NCBI RefSeq assembly: GCF_002893625.1
Contig: NZ_PKMZ01000002.1
Location: 496,001 to 560,000 of the forward strand
Length of the DNA: 64,000 bases
Direction: 5' to 3'
Source of the DNA: Mangrovicella endophytica
GTDB lineage: Bacteria; Pseudomonadota; Alphaproteobacteria; Rhizobiales; Rhizobiaceae
The position numbers and the translations under genes were made by a program. The notes under the pieces are model-generated. The model had not been told where the DNA came from. It did no database searches and worked only from the letters and a program-made list of their open reading frames with translations. Positions 1 to 9,107 of the stretch are shown piece after piece; position 1 is the stretch's first letter, and each line of letters opens with the position of its first letter.

Positions 1-276
1 GCCGCAGGTGCGCGCGCCATAGATGGAGACGAGCTGGCCCGGCAGCACGCCGGAGGCGCCGGGGCCGATCGCCTCGACAAAGCCGGAGGCTTCGGCACCG
101 ACGACGAGCGGCATCTTGCGCTTGGCAAATGCCATGCCGCGCCAGCCCCAGACATCGATGTGGTTCAGAGCGACCTTGGAGATGCGCACCGTCGCCTCGC
201 CGAAACCCGGCGCGGGCGGTTCGTCGATCTCGGTACGTCGGAGATCGCGGTCGCCGACGAGTTGCAGTGCGTGCAT
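1..276 (-). CDS. adh2XL: Zinc-type alcohol dehydrogenase of the lipid A VLCFA cluster (partial, N-terminal part)
   Basis: The gene starts at an ATG at 276 and runs off the left edge, so only the first 92 residues are visible. They show the N-terminal half of the GroES-like fold of medium-chain dehydrogenases: a MHALQL start, the AxNHxD stretch (ALNHIDVW), PLVVGAEASGFVEAIG and a GQLVSIYG strand. It lies 30 bases downstream of a FabF-type synthase, in the order acpXL, fabF2XL, fabF1XL, adh known from rhizobial clusters that make the 27-hydroxyoctacosanoate chain of lipid A. The role in that pathway is inferred from position. The acyltransferase gene lpxXL would be expected further left, outside the window. 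Confidence 0.8.
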   Translation of the reverse strand, partial: MHALQLVGDRDLRRTEIDEPPAPGFGEATVRISKVALNHIDVWGWRGMAFAKRKMPLVVGAEASGFVEAIGPGASGVLPGQLVSIYGARTCG

Positions 277-306
277 GGGATCAGGGTCCGGTCGAGCGGC
301 AGCGGC

Positions 307-1593
307 TCAGGGGCGCGGTTCGCGTCCGAGCACGAGGCAGACATTCTGTCCGCCGAAGCCGAAGGAGTTAGAGAGGACGGCCCGGACCTCGCCACGCCGC
401 GCCGCGTTCGGCACGGTGTCGAGCGGGATCGCCGGGTCGGGATTGTCGTAGTTGATGGTCGGCGGCATCAGGCCATCGCGCATGGTGAGGATCGAGAACA
501 CCGCCTCGATCGCGCCGGCCGCCGTCAGCGTGTGCCCGATCATCGACTTGTTGGAGGAGATCGGCGTCGAGCGCAGCGCTTCGCCGAACACGGCTTCGAG
601 GCTGGTCGCCTCCATGCGGTCGTTCTCCGGCGTCGAGGTGCCATGGGCGTTGATGTAGTCGATGTCGGAGGGTTCCAGCCCTGCATCCGCCAGACCGGCG
701 CGGATGGTCGCGATGATGGGCGAGCCGTCCGGCTTGGAGCGCGTGCGGTGGAAGTCGTCGGCCTTTTCGCCGCAGCCATGGATGACGCCGAGGATCGTCG
801 CGCCGCGGGCCTTTGCGGACTCCAGCGACTCCAGCACCAGCGCGCCGGCACCTTCGGCCATGACGAAGCCGTCGCGGTCGCCCGAGAACGGCTTGGAGGC
901 CTTTTCCGGCATGTCGTTGTGGGTCGACAGCGCCGACAGGAGGGAGAAGCGGATCAGCGCCTCGGCGGTCACGGAGCCGTCGGTGCCGATAGCGAGCGCG
1001 CGTTCGCACTCGCCGCGCCGGATCGCCTCGACGCCGAGCTGGATGGCGGTCGCGCCGGACGCGCAGGCGGTCGACAGCGTCACCGGCAGGCCGCGCACGC
1101 CGAGCTCGTCCGCCAGCAACTCGGAGATGCGGCCGAAGCGGGTGTTGTCGTAGGTGGCCGGCGAGGGGTGCTGGCGCGCCAGCTCGATCAGCCGGTCATA
1201 ACCGGCGTCCGCCGGCGCATCGCCGTCAGCCGCATCGAGGGCGAAGCGATCGGCCCACTCGAGCTCCACCGGGGGTGCGGCGAGGAACAGCCGACCGCCG
1301 AAGTCGGACGCATCGAGGCCGGCCATGCGGATCGCCTCGGTGCCGGCCGAGCGCGCCATGGCGTGCGAGCGGCTCACCGAGATCGAGGGCTCGACCTCTA
1401 TGAAGTCCACCGTGCCGGCGATGGTGGTGCGGAGGTTATCGATGGGGAAACGGTTGATGCGGTGGATGCCGGAGCGTCCAGCCGTCAGCGACGACCAGTT
1501 GGCTTCGACGCCCTCGCCGAGCGAGGAGACGACGCCGAGGCCGGTCACTGCAACGATGGGGCGGCCCCTGAAATCGGTGGTGCTCTCGCTCAT
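307..1593 (-). CDS. fabF1XL: Beta-ketoacyl-ACP synthase (FabF family) of the AcpXL cluster
   Basis: A 428-residue condensing enzyme of normal FabF length. The start chosen is the ATG at 1593 (MSESTTDFRGRPIVAVTG); the open frame extends further upstream but only into the preceding gene. The catalytic triad is intact: Cys177 in STACASG, His317 in NAHGTSTP and His354 in MIGHTLTAAG. It should catalyse decarboxylative condensation of malonyl-ACP with the acyl chain on AcpXL, elongating the very long chain fatty acid of lipid A. It follows fabF2XL by 28 bases and precedes the dehydrogenase, so the genes are probably one operon read leftwards. Assignment to the XL pathway rests on gene order, while the family itself is clear. 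Confidence 0.9.
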   Translation of the reverse strand: MSESTTDFRGRPIVAVTGLGVVSSLGEGVEANWSSLTAGRSGIHRINRFPIDNLRTTIAGTVDFIEVEPSISVSRSHAMARSAGTEAIRMAGLDASDFGGRLFLAAPPVELEWADRFALDAADGDAPADAGYDRLIELARQHPSPATYDNTRFGRISELLADELGVRGLPVTLSTACASGATAIQLGVEAIRRGECERALAIGTDGSVTAEALIRFSLLSALSTHNDMPEKASKPFSGDRDGFVMAEGAGALVLESLESAKARGATILGVIHGCGEKADDFHRTRSKPDGSPIIATIRAGLADAGLEPSDIDYINAHGTSTPENDRMEATSLEAVFGEALRSTPISSNKSMIGHTLTAAGAIEAVFSILTMRDGLMPPTINYDNPDPAIPLDTVPNAARRGEVRAVLSNSFGFGGQNVCLVLGREPRP

Positions 1594-1621
1594 CTCTGCG
1601 CTCCTCTTCGGCTGTTCAGCG

Positions 1622-2836
1622 TCAGCGGGTTTCGCCGGCCGGTCCGACCGGCTCCAGCAGACAAACACCTTCGGCCTGCAGGTGGCCGACGGTGGTGACC
1701 AGCGCAGCGCGGGCCGGCTGCAGCGCCGGGCTTTCCTCGCCGCTGTCGAAGGCGGGCAGACGCGTGCCCCGTGCGAGCGTCGCCGCCGCCAGCGCAATGC
1801 CGGCCGGGAACTGCGCCTCGAAGGAATGGCCGAGCAGCGAGCCATAGGCGCGGACCGGCGCCTGGGGAAGGGTGTTCGCCAGCACCTGCCGCTCGACCGC
1901 CGTCGGCGCCTCGATGCCGCTCGCGCCGGAGAGGACGAGGAGGCCGTCATCTGCGGGCGCGCCCTTGATAAGATCGTCGAGCCGCGCGGCTAGCGCTTCG
2001 CCGCGGCGGGGGCCACGGTCGCCGGCGACACGGGTCAGCTTCGCATAGGCTGGAGCGGAGCGGGCGGCGGCGTGCTCGGCCGATTCCAGCACGAGGAAGA
2101 CGCCGACGCTGCCGATGGCAAGGCCATCCGCTGGTGCACGACGTGCAAAAACCGAGCGCCAGTCGCTGCGCAGCAGCAGGCCGCCCATCTCGTAGTTGAG
2201 GATGAGGTCCTTGCGCTCGGCGGCGAAGGCGGCGCCGACGAGACAGATGTCGCTCTGGCCGGCGGCGATGCGTGCTGCGGCGACCGAGACGGCCGATATG
2301 CCCGCGCCTTCCTCGCCCATGAAGGTGCGCGAGGAACCGGTGACCTTGTGGACGATGGAGATGTTGCCGGCGAGGAGATTGGAAAGCTGGGCGAGAAACA
2401 GCGTCGGGCGCAGCTCGTTCGCCAGCGTCTCGTTCATCACCGCGCCCGAGCCGCCGCTCTGGCGGGCGCGCTCCATGACGAGCGCATCGACCGCCGTGTC
2501 GCGCTCGCCGCCGCCGGCCGCGACGATCATGTCGACGCCCGAGCGCACGCTCTCATCAGTCGGGATGCCGGCGTCGGTGAGGGCAAGGCCGGCCGCATAG
2601 GTGCCGAGCTTCTGCCAGGTTTCCATCTGCCGCTGATCGCCCTTCTTGGGGATCTGCGTGCTCCAGTCGATGGGGGGCAGCGGATGCACGAAGTAAGGCG
2701 CGAACCGCTCGCTCTCGATCACCGGCTGCGGCGCGCTGCCACGCTCGAGGAGATCGAGATGGGCCGCAATGCCTTCGCCGAGCGACGACACGAGGCCGAT
2801 GCCGGTGATCAGGACATCCCTGGCGGTGTCGGTCAT
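1622..2836 (-). CDS. fabF2XL: FabF-like synthase lacking the active-site cysteine (chain-length-factor-like)
   Basis: A 404-residue thiolase-fold protein of the ketoacyl synthase family, starting at the ATG at 2836 (MTDTARDVLITGIGLVSSLG). The segment aligned with the FabF nucleophile elbow reads KVTGSSRTFMGEEGAG and contains no cysteine. The NAHGT histidine is also missing (SGASGIEAPT in its place), whereas the last histidine survives in LLGHSFEAQFPAG. This looks like a non-condensing partner analogous to the chain length factors of type II polyketide synthases, pairing with the intact synthase downstream. That function is inferred from the lost residues. It sits 63 bases after acpXL with no dehydratase gene between. 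Confidence 0.85.
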   Translation of the reverse strand: MTDTARDVLITGIGLVSSLGEGIAAHLDLLERGSAPQPVIESERFAPYFVHPLPPIDWSTQIPKKGDQRQMETWQKLGTYAAGLALTDAGIPTDESVRSGVDMIVAAGGGERDTAVDALVMERARQSGGSGAVMNETLANELRPTLFLAQLSNLLAGNISIVHKVTGSSRTFMGEEGAGISAVSVAAARIAAGQSDICLVGAAFAAERKDLILNYEMGGLLLRSDWRSVFARRAPADGLAIGSVGVFLVLESAEHAAARSAPAYAKLTRVAGDRGPRRGEALAARLDDLIKGAPADDGLLVLSGASGIEAPTAVERQVLANTLPQAPVRAYGSLLGHSFEAQFPAGIALAAATLARGTRLPAFDSGEESPALQPARAALVTTVGHLQAEGVCLLEPVGPAGETR

Positions 2837-2899
2837 GAACGAATTCCGGTTCTTCGAAAGGCGGCCGTCGACAGGCTCGTCAGCCGCCGCAGTATTGGC

Positions 2900-3184
2900 T
2901 CAGGACGCTGCCTTGGCCGCGCGCAGCTCGTCGATCTTGGCGCAGAGGTTCTTCATCACGAAGTACTCTTCCGTCGGCGCCTCGCCCTCGTTGACGCGCT
3001 GGGTCCACTTCTCCAGCGGAATCTTGATGCCGAACTCCTTGTCGATCGCAAAGACGATGTCGAGGAAGTCGAGGGAGTCGATGCCGAGATCGTCGATCGT
3101 GTGGCTCTCGGGCGTAATCTGGCTGCGGTCGATCTCGCTGGTTTCGGCGATGATATCCGCGACCCTGTCGAACGTGGAAGACAA
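2900..3184 (-). CDS. acpXL: Acyl carrier protein AcpXL for very-long-chain fatty acid of lipid A
   Basis: A 94-residue acyl carrier protein. The phosphopantetheine attachment serine is Ser37 in [11 protein letters not shown]. The closing part ([31 protein letters not shown]) is the signature of rhizobial AcpXL and distinguishes it from housekeeping AcpP. I chose a TTG start at 3184: it gives the usual length and begins [19 protein letters not shown] right after a purine-rich AAAGAGAG six bases upstream. An in-frame ATG at 3298 would add 38 residues unlike the family. It is the first gene of the leftward lipid A acyl operon and is divergent from a MarR regulator. Confidence 0.9.
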   Translation of the reverse strand: MSSTFDRVADIIAETSEIDRSQITPESHTIDDLGIDSLDFLDIVFAIDKEFGIKIPLEKWTQRVNEGEAPTEEYFVMKNLCAKIDELRAAKAAS

Positions 3185-3429
3185 GAGCGTCTCTCTTTGC
3201 TGAGGCTGATGGTGTGATCGGCGCGAAGCTATAGGGAATCCGTTCGCGATTGCAAAGCAGGCCGAACGTTCCGCGGCTAGCGAGCCTCGATGCTGCAACT
3301 CGAAGTGCGACCGATTTCCGCAGAAACGATCTTCTTTGCAACCTCTTCGGTCGATGCGTGTTTCGAAGCGAAAGGTCTGTCTCTTGGAAATGCCAGCGTC
3401 TCTCGTGAACGGAGATCCGACGAATCCTC

Positions 3430-3882
3430 ATGAGCGAACATCAGCCTCTCGAGCAAAAAGGTCTTCTTTCCAATCGACTGACCCGTGCTGCCACGGCCGT
3501 CGGCCGCGTCACGTCGCAGGTGCACAAGAGTGAGCACGGGCTGACGACGCCTGAATTCAACGTGCTGATGATCCTCGGCAGCACGAGCGGGCGCGGCTCC
3601 ATCACCTCGTCGGACATCGTCGAGGCGACCGCGATGGACAAGACCAAGGTCAGCCGCGCCGTCTCCTCGCTGGATCAGCGCGGCTGGCTTGATCGCGAAC
3701 GCGCATCCTCGGACCGGCGCTTCGAATTCCTGTCGCTGACGGAGGATGGCCAGAAGGCGTACCAGAAGCTGATGCCGAAGGTGGAAAGCGCCGAAGGCAC
3801 GCTGCTGCAGCACCTCACGGACAAGGAACGTGACAGCCTGGAGATCGGGCTGTCCGGCCTCGATCGGGCACTCGGGCGATAG
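3430..3882 (+). CDS. MarR-family transcriptional regulator
   Basis: A 150-residue winged-helix protein. The helix-turn-helix is in the middle (TSSDIVEATAMDKTKVSRAVSSLDQRGWLDRE), followed by the beta wing with the family DRRFEFLSLTEDG motif and a C-terminal dimerisation helix. The ATG at 3430 is used; the Shine-Dalgarno is not obvious. It is divergent from acpXL across a 245-base gap, so it may control itself or that operon, but no operator was identified. The ligand is unknown. Confidence 0.85.
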   Translation: MSEHQPLEQKGLLSNRLTRAATAVGRVTSQVHKSEHGLTTPEFNVLMILGSTSGRGSITSSDIVEATAMDKTKVSRAVSSLDQRGWLDRERASSDRRFEFLSLTEDGQKAYQKLMPKVESAEGTLLQHLTDKERDSLEIGLSGLDRALGR

Positions 3883-4025
3883 AAGCAGGACCCGATCTGG
3901 GTCATCGCGGCTGATCCTGCCGGCGGCGTGGCTTGCTCGGGACGCAGATTGGGCCAGCGCGTGCTATATCGGACGCCAGAGGCGATCCCACTCGCATGAC
4001 ACCGTTGGCTTCGCTTGCAGCGCTT

Positions 4026-4319
4026 TCAGCGCTTGCGCCGCGTCGGCGCATGGAAATCCGGCGGCTTGTTGCCGATCCAGGCGAGGAAGCCGGCGAGTTC
4101 CGGACGCTCGGCGAGACGCGTTCCGTCCGCCTCGATGCGGGCGAGTTCCACATTGGTGAAGCTCGCATGAATGGTGCGGTGGCAGATCGGATGCACCGGC
4201 ACCGTTTCGCGGCCGCCGCGGCTTTTGGGCTTCGGATGATGCCACTCAACCCGCTGGCCGAGCGGCCGGGCGCATAACCAGCAGTCGGTTACCTCGATAT
4301 CTGATCGACCTTGTCGCAT
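4026..4319 (-). CDS. Small HNH endonuclease-family protein
   Basis: About 97 residues. A zinc-knuckle pair CWLC near the N-terminus is followed by VEWHHPKPKSRGGRETVPVHPICHRTIH, which is the beta-beta-alpha-metal HNH nuclease core (His-His, then CHRTIH). The ATG at 4319 was chosen because the conserved part begins soon after; an ATG at 4349 and a TTG at 4355 in the same frame are possible, and none has a clear Shine-Dalgarno. There is no adjacent methylase, terminase or restriction partner. Single-gene HNH proteins of this size are common in alphaproteobacteria and their role is unknown. Confidence 0.65.
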   Translation of the reverse strand: MRQGRSDIEVTDCWLCARPLGQRVEWHHPKPKSRGGRETVPVHPICHRTIHASFTNVELARIEADGTRLAERPELAGFLAWIGNKPPDFHAPTRRKR

Positions 4320-4694
4320 GGCGGTTGATATGGTCCGGTGTGACCACATCGCCAACCGCAGATGCGGCTGTTTCAGCGAAGACGGCGATCAAGTCCGACG
4401 CTCCTTGCGTGAGCCAGCGTCAGGCCGTGCGTTGCCGGTAAAGCTCGCGAGGGGACGCGTAATGATCAGTAGACGGTCTCATCCTTCGAGATCATCTCTG
4501 TTGATGTAGAAGCTGTTACTCGCACATCTTTATCAGAATCGATTATTATAAGCTGTCCCAAGCATCAAATCAGATGCATCTCCAGAGGGTCTGTGCTCCT
4601 CAGTTCTCGGACCATCCTGATTTTTATTTTGAACCGATCGGCCGCTCGGCCATTACACCTAAGGATACCAACTGCAAGCTTGAAAGGAGACATC
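4320..4694. other. Non-coding stretch before the PRC-barrel gene
   Basis: This 375-base gap between the HNH gene and the secreted PRC-barrel gene holds no convincing reading frame. Its middle, about 4500-4570, is distinctly AT-rich for this genome (GATTATTATAAGCTG at about 4541-4555) and may carry the promoter of the rightward gene. I could not fix -35 and -10 boxes. Confidence 0.4.
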
Positions 4695-5237
4695 ATGATT
4701 CGTTCCAGCCTTACCGCCGCAACGGCTCTCCTCCTCCTCGCATCGCCCGCTCTGGCTCAGACTACCGCCGCACCTGCCGCGACCGATGCGCCTGCGGCCA
4801 CGACCGCTCCTGCGGGTGCGACAAGCGCCCCTGCAGCGACAACTGCTCCTGCAGCGACGACGTCTACCACGCCGGAGGCAACCTCCAATGGGCAGTCGGG
4901 TGGGATGATGATGGGCGACAGCGCCACGGTAGCCCTGCGATTCGTCGAATTCTCCAAGGCAGATGTCATGGCGTCGAAGCTCGATGATCTGGAAGTCTAT
5001 AACAACCAGAACGAAGAGATCGGCGAGATCGAAGATCTGGTGATCCGCGACGGCAAGACGATCACCGGTGTCGTAATCAGCGTTGGCGGTTTCCTCGGGC
5101 TTGGCGACCGATATGTGCTTGTCGACCCGGCGAGCATCATGCTCAGCAACCAGAACGACGAGATGCGGGCCCACATCAACACGTCCAAGGACGAGCTGAA
5201 TAACGCTCCTGCTTTCGAATACACGGAAGAAGACTGA
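4695..5237 (+). CDS. Secreted PRC-barrel domain protein with Ala/Thr/Pro-rich linker
   Basis: A 180-residue protein. The start at the ATG at 4695 follows a strong AAAGGAGA box by five bases; a longer in-frame ORF begins at 4593 but lacks such a site. Residues 1-20 form a signal peptide (MIRSSLTAATALLLLASPALAQ). Residues 21-60 are a low-complexity linker of repeated APAATTAP-type units. The rest is a PRC-barrel (KLDDLEVYNNQNEEIGEIEDLVI, VVISVGGFLGLGDRYVLVD). Proteins of this layout are frequent in Hyphomicrobiales envelopes but lack a defined function. It is monocistronic, ending in a good terminator at 5262. Confidence 0.85.
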   Translation: MIRSSLTAATALLLLASPALAQTTAAPAATDAPAATTAPAGATSAPAATTAPAATTSTTPEATSNGQSGGMMMGDSATVALRFVEFSKADVMASKLDDLEVYNNQNEEIGEIEDLVIRDGKTITGVVISVGGFLGLGDRYVLVDPASIMLSNQNDEMRAHINTSKDELNNAPAFEYTEED

Positions 5238-5261
5238 TCACTTTCGGTCGGCGACTTGTCT

Positions 5262-5285
5262 GGGCGTCCGCTTGCGCGGGCGCCC
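5262..5285 (+). terminator. Intrinsic terminator after the PRC-barrel gene
   Basis: A ten-base stem GGGCGTCCGC / GCGGGCGCCC (one G-U pair) with a TTGC loop, followed by TTTGT, 25 bases after the stop codon. Confidence 0.75.
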
Positions 5286-5440
5286 TTTGTCGTTCGTGGC
5301 GAGTGGTATAGTAGGACAAGCGGTTGCGACCCTTAGCGCTGCCGCCAGGACCGCACCGCTGCCCGTTGTCGATCTTCGCTGCGCCGCTGGTCGTTGGTTG
5401 CGGCTGATCCGGATGGACGCCCAGAACAGCAGGACCAAAC

Positions 5441-6502
5441 GTGTCTCAACCAGCTGAGCCATCAGCCATGATCTCTACCGAAGGTGGAACGCCTCGTCCG
5501 GTCTTCGCCGTGGCGCCCATGATCGACTGGACTGATCGGCATTGCCGCTATTTCCACCGGCAGCTGACCGGACGTGCGCTGCTTTATACCGAGATGGTGG
5601 TGGCCGACGCCGTGATCCATGGCGACCGGGAGCGGCTGCTCGGCTTCGATCCGGCGGAGCATCCGGTGGCGCTGCAGCTTGGCGGCTCCGATCCGCAGAA
5701 GCTTGCCGAAGCGGTGCGCATCGCGGGCGCCTTCGGCTATGACGAGATCAACCTCAATGTCGGCTGTCCGTCCGACCGCGTGCAGTCCGGCGCCTTCGGG
5801 GCCTGCCTGATGCGCGAGCCGGCGCTGGTCGGCGAGTGCCTTGCCGCGATGGTTGAGGCCTCGGCCACGCCGGTGACGGTGAAATGCCGCATCGGCGTCG
5901 ATGAGCAGGATCCGGAAGAGGCGCTCGACCGGCTGGCCGATGCCGCGGTCGCGGCTGGCGTGCGGGCGATCTGGGTGCATGCGCGCAAGGCCTGGCTGCA
6001 GGGTCTCAGCCCCAAGGAGAACCGGACGATCCCGCCGCTCGACTACGATCGCGTGCGGCGGCTGAAGCAGCGTCTACCGGATGTCTTCGTCGGGCTGAAC
6101 GGCGGCCTGGCGACGCTCACTGACGCGGTGGAGGAACTCGGTCCTGTCGATGGCGTGATGATGGGGCGCGGCGCCTACCAGACGCCGGACGAGCTGATCG
6201 GCGTCGACAGCACGATCTATGGCGAGGCGGCCGGGAACGGGTTCGATTATGCCGCGCTGATCGCGACGATGGCGGCCTATGCCGAACGGCACATTGCGAA
6301 TGGCGGGCGACTCGCGCAGGTGACGCGGCACATGACCGGCCTCTTCACCGGCCGGTCTGGCGCGCGGCGCTGGCGTCAGATCCTGTCGGAGAAGGCGACG
6401 CGGCCGGGCGCGGGTCCCGAGCTCCTGTTCGAGGCGTTTGAGGCCGTCGATCTGTCGGCGGGCGAGGGTGCGGCCGCAAATAGGGCCGTGCAGGCCGCCT
6501 GA
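5441..6502 (+). CDS. dusA: tRNA-dihydrouridine synthase A
   Basis: A 353-residue flavoenzyme that reduces uridine in the tRNA D-loop. The TIM-barrel Dus signatures are present: FAVAPMIDWTDRHCRYF near residue 22, YTEMV, VALQLGGSDP, NLNVGCPSDRVQSGAFGACLM with the catalytic cysteine in NVGCPS, VTVKCRIG and WVHARKAWLQGLSPKENR, which is typical of the DusA subgroup. A GTG start at 5441 is favoured because AGGA lies six bases upstream. The ATG at 5468 has no ribosome binding site but would also keep the whole domain. It is followed by convergent genes. Confidence 0.93.
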   Translation: MSQPAEPSAMISTEGGTPRPVFAVAPMIDWTDRHCRYFHRQLTGRALLYTEMVVADAVIHGDRERLLGFDPAEHPVALQLGGSDPQKLAEAVRIAGAFGYDEINLNVGCPSDRVQSGAFGACLMREPALVGECLAAMVEASATPVTVKCRIGVDEQDPEEALDRLADAAVAAGVRAIWVHARKAWLQGLSPKENRTIPPLDYDRVRRLKQRLPDVFVGLNGGLATLTDAVEELGPVDGVMMGRGAYQTPDELIGVDSTIYGEAAGNGFDYAALIATMAAYAERHIANGGRLAQVTRHMTGLFTGRSGARRWRQILSEKATRPGAGPELLFEAFEAVDLSAGEGAAANRAVQAA

Positions 6503-6560
6503 GGCAGGGTCGCGGCCTGGATGTTGCTGCCGCAGCCGGAGGGCCCCGGGCGGAGCGGAC

Positions 6561-7265
6561 TCAATCCGTCAGGATCAGCCGTTCGCCGCGGAAATCGAAC
6601 GACGACAGCGTTCCCAGGAAGCTCATGCCGAGCAGCGTGACGCCGAGGCCGCTGCCTTCCGTGACCGCCGCCTCGACATTGTGCCGGACGATCTGACCGA
6701 TCTGCACAGTCTTCAGCCGCAGCGGCGCGGCGCGCGCGATCCCATTGGCCGTCATCACCTGCGAGGTGAAACGCAAGGCCGAAGTGTCGACACCAAGCGC
6801 CTTCGCCGTCTGTTCGTCCAGGGCGATCATCGAGGCACCTGTGTCGACCATGAAGGCGGTCTCGACGCCATCGATCTCGCCGTCCACATGGAAGTGGTTG
6901 TCGAGCCCGCGCGTGACGACGTACTGGCTGCCGTTCGACCCCGCAACCTCGATCGGCGTGCCAGGCATCAGGACCGCAAGCATGCGGTTCTTGATGCCGC
7001 CGAGCTCCGGCGAGAAGGCGTAGGCGCCGATCAGCGCCGCGAAGGCGAGCGCCCAAACAAGGGCGTTCTTCACCGTATCGGCGAGGCGCGAGCGCGATGC
7101 CGTCAGGCCGGCGGCGATCGCCACCCCGATCGTGCCGAGATAGATGAGGCTGGCGAAACGGCTGTCCTGCAGCCCGAGGATCTGGCCGTCGGCATCGACC
7201 GCCAGCAGGATGACGGCGCCCGCGATGACGCCGAGGATGAGGACGAGGAACAGGCTACCGCGCAT
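6561..7265 (-). CDS. Membrane-anchored retropepsin-like aspartic protease (TIGR02281 type)
   Basis: About 234 residues. Two to three hydrophobic helices occupy roughly residues 3-90, followed by a clan AA retroviral-type aspartic protease domain with the catalytic [15 protein letters not shown] motif and the distal [11 protein letters not shown] strand. The ATG at 7265 was chosen because GAGG lies six bases upstream; in-frame GTG 7277 and ATG 7271 are alternatives. The start overlaps the end of the DUF1289 gene by 11 bases, so the two are translationally coupled. The protease domain probably faces the periplasm. The substrate is unknown. Confidence 0.85.
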   Translation of the reverse strand: MRGSLFLVLILGVIAGAVILLAVDADGQILGLQDSRFASLIYLGTIGVAIAAGLTASRSRLADTVKNALVWALAFAALIGAYAFSPELGGIKNRMLAVLMPGTPIEVAGSNGSQYVVTRGLDNHFHVDGEIDGVETAFMVDTGASMIALDEQTAKALGVDTSALRFTSQVMTANGIARAAPLRLKTVQIGQIVRHNVEAAVTEGSGLGVTLLGMSFLGTLSSFDFRGERLILTD

Positions 7266-7521
7266 CGCCATCCTCACTGGACGCGGCGACGTCGCTCGCT
7301 TCGGCGCGTTCTCTCGCTATTCGGGCGCGGCGGGTCTCCCGCCTCTGCGGCCGGTCGACCGTGGCAAGCCTGGCCGGCAGGCTCTCCATCACGGTGCGGC
7401 GATGCTCCGGCGTGTAGCCGATCCAGCTGGCGATCTCCGCGCCAGTGCGTCCACAGCCGAAGCAGAAGCCGGTCTTCGGATCGATCGAGCAGACGAGGAT
7501 GCAGGGACTTTCGATATTCAT
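7255..7521 (-). CDS. DUF1289 small cysteine-motif protein
   Basis: An 88-residue protein beginning [15 protein letters not shown], with four cysteines in the C-x3-C ... C-x2-C arrangement ([14 protein letters not shown]) typical of DUF1289, probably a metal-binding knuckle. The second half ([15 protein letters not shown]) is basic and helical. Its function is not established in the family. It is first of a two-gene overlapping operon with the aspartic protease. Confidence 0.85.
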   Translation of the reverse strand: MNIESPCILVCSIDPKTGFCFGCGRTGAEIASWIGYTPEHRRTVMESLPARLATVDRPQRRETRRARIARERAEASDVAASSEDGDAR

Positions 7522-7601
7522 CCTTCGCTCGCGCTCGCGGTCATGCCTCCTGAGGTAGAGACGGCGACACGGTCCCGCAAGCCAGCATAAGCGATGCTTC
7601 G

Positions 7602-9107
7602 TCAGGTGTAGTCGGCAAGCGCCGGCATGACCTCCAGCACGCGCGAATGCGGGAAGATGGCGATCGCCTCGGTGCCCTCGCGCAGCTTCGACAGGAGCTG
7701 GAACTCGCCGTCATGCATAGCGACCAGCGCCTGCACGATCGGCAGGCCGAGGCCAGCACCCTGTTCGGCGCTCTTGATGGCAATGGAGCCCTGGCCAAAG
7801 GAGGAGAGGACGATGGGGATTTCCTCCTCGGGAATGCCGGGTCCGTTATCCTTGACCGAGATGTACTGACCGCCGCCGGCGGTCCAGCCGACGCGCAGCT
7901 TGATCTCGCCGCCGCTCGGCGTGAACTTCACAGCATTGGATAGAAGGTTCAGGATGATCTGGCGCAGCGAGCGCGCATCGGCCCAGAGGGCCGGCAGGTC
8001 GGCCTCGAAATGGCCCTTGACCGTGATGTCCTTCGCCTTGGCGCGCATGTCGATATAGGCGAGGCAGCTGCGTGCCACGGCCACCGATTCGACAGCCTCC
8101 TCGTTGAGGGCGTAGCGGCCCGCTTCGACGCGCGACAGGTCGAGGATCTCGTTGATGAGGTCGAGAAGGTGCTGGCCGGACGAGTGGATGTCCTTGACGT
8201 AGTCCTTGTAGGTGGCGTTGCCGACCGGCCCGAGGATCTCGTTCTCGATCACCTCGGAGAAGCCGAGAATGGCATTCAGCGGTGTGCGCAGCTCATGGCT
8301 CATCGTCGCCAGGAAGCGCGACTTGGCGAGATTGGCGTCCTCGGCACGCCGCCGCGCCTCGTCGGATATGATGCGCGCAGTCTCGAGCTCGGCGATCAGC
8401 TCGTCCTTCTCGGCCTGGTGCTTCATGCGCTCGGTGGTGTTGCGGCGCAGGCGCTCCGCGACAAGGGCGAAGAAGGGCACGGTGAGCACCAGCATCACCT
8501 GCATGGCGGCCGTGGTCGGATCCGGATTGAGCAGCACGGTCACCAGCAGCGAGGCCGACACCGGCAGGAAGGCGACGATGGTGGCGAATTTCAGGGTCGA
8601 AGACACCATCGCGGTCAGGGCGATGGCAAGGAACAGGATCGCGAACTGCAGGATCTCGAAACGCAGGGGCGCACAGCCGGTGCAGCCGAGCCCGGCGAAA
8701 TAGGCCCAGCCGATACCGGCCGAGAAGTGTCCGGCCAGAAAGAAACGGGTCCAGCGGCGCGGGTCGAGCTCGGCCGGATCAAGGCGGGTGAAGCGGATCG
8801 TGGCGATGAGCAGGGTCGAATAGCCGGCCAGCGCGACGACGGCCCAGACCAGCGCCGGGGTCGCGCCGGTGAAGACGGAGAGGCCGAAGATCGTCAGAAG
8901 CAGCGGCATCGGCAGGACGATCGCGGCCGAGCGCAGCGAGGCGGCATGCTGAACCAGGAGCTCGCGGTCGAAGCGCGGCGTCACGCCGCCCTTCGAGGCC
9001 AGCCGCTCGCGCGTGGCCTTCAACGTTCGCGACAGGCTCGGGTTCTTCGATCCGCGCCGGCGCTCAACGATGTTCTTGTCGTAGATGGGCGGTGCAGCGA
9101 CGGACAT
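7602..9107 (-). CDS. Membrane sensor histidine kinase
   Basis: 501 residues. A cytosolic N-terminus of about 60 residues is followed by about six hydrophobic helices (residues 61-218), a coiled linker ([32 protein letters not shown]), and the HisKA dimerisation domain with phosphoacceptor His271 in [21 protein letters not shown]. The HATPase domain carries the N box ([14 protein letters not shown]) and G boxes ([16 protein letters not shown]). The domain layout resembles the DivJ/PleC/PdhS group that controls alphaproteobacterial development, but I cannot assign it to one member. No response regulator is adjacent, so it is an orphan kinase. Confidence 0.9.
   Translation of the reverse strand: MSVAAPPIYDKNIVERRRGSKNPSLSRTLKATRERLASKGGVTPRFDRELLVQHAASLRSAAIVLPMPLLLTIFGLSVFTGATPALVWAVVALAGYSTLLIATIRFTRLDPAELDPRRWTRFFLAGHFSAGIGWAYFAGLGCTGCAPLRFEILQFAILFLAIALTAMVSSTLKFATIVAFLPVSASLLVTVLLNPDPTTAAMQVMLVLTVPFFALVAERLRRNTTERMKHQAEKDELIAELETARIISDEARRRAEDANLAKSRFLATMSHELRTPLNAILGFSEVIENEILGPVGNATYKDYVKDIHSSGQHLLDLINEILDLSRVEAGRYALNEEAVESVAVARSCLAYIDMRAKAKDITVKGHFEADLPALWADARSLRQIILNLLSNAVKFTPSGGEIKLRVGWTAGGGQYISVKDNGPGIPEEEIPIVLSSFGQGSIAIKSAEQGAGLGLPIVQALVAMHDGEFQLLSKLREGTEAIAIFPHSRVLEVMPALADYT

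Noticed and set aside
160-1698. Long rightward open frame across the fabF1XL region.
   Set aside because: It is antisense to a clear condensing enzyme with intact catalytic motifs and has arginine-rich, non-family composition typical of high-GC shadow frames.
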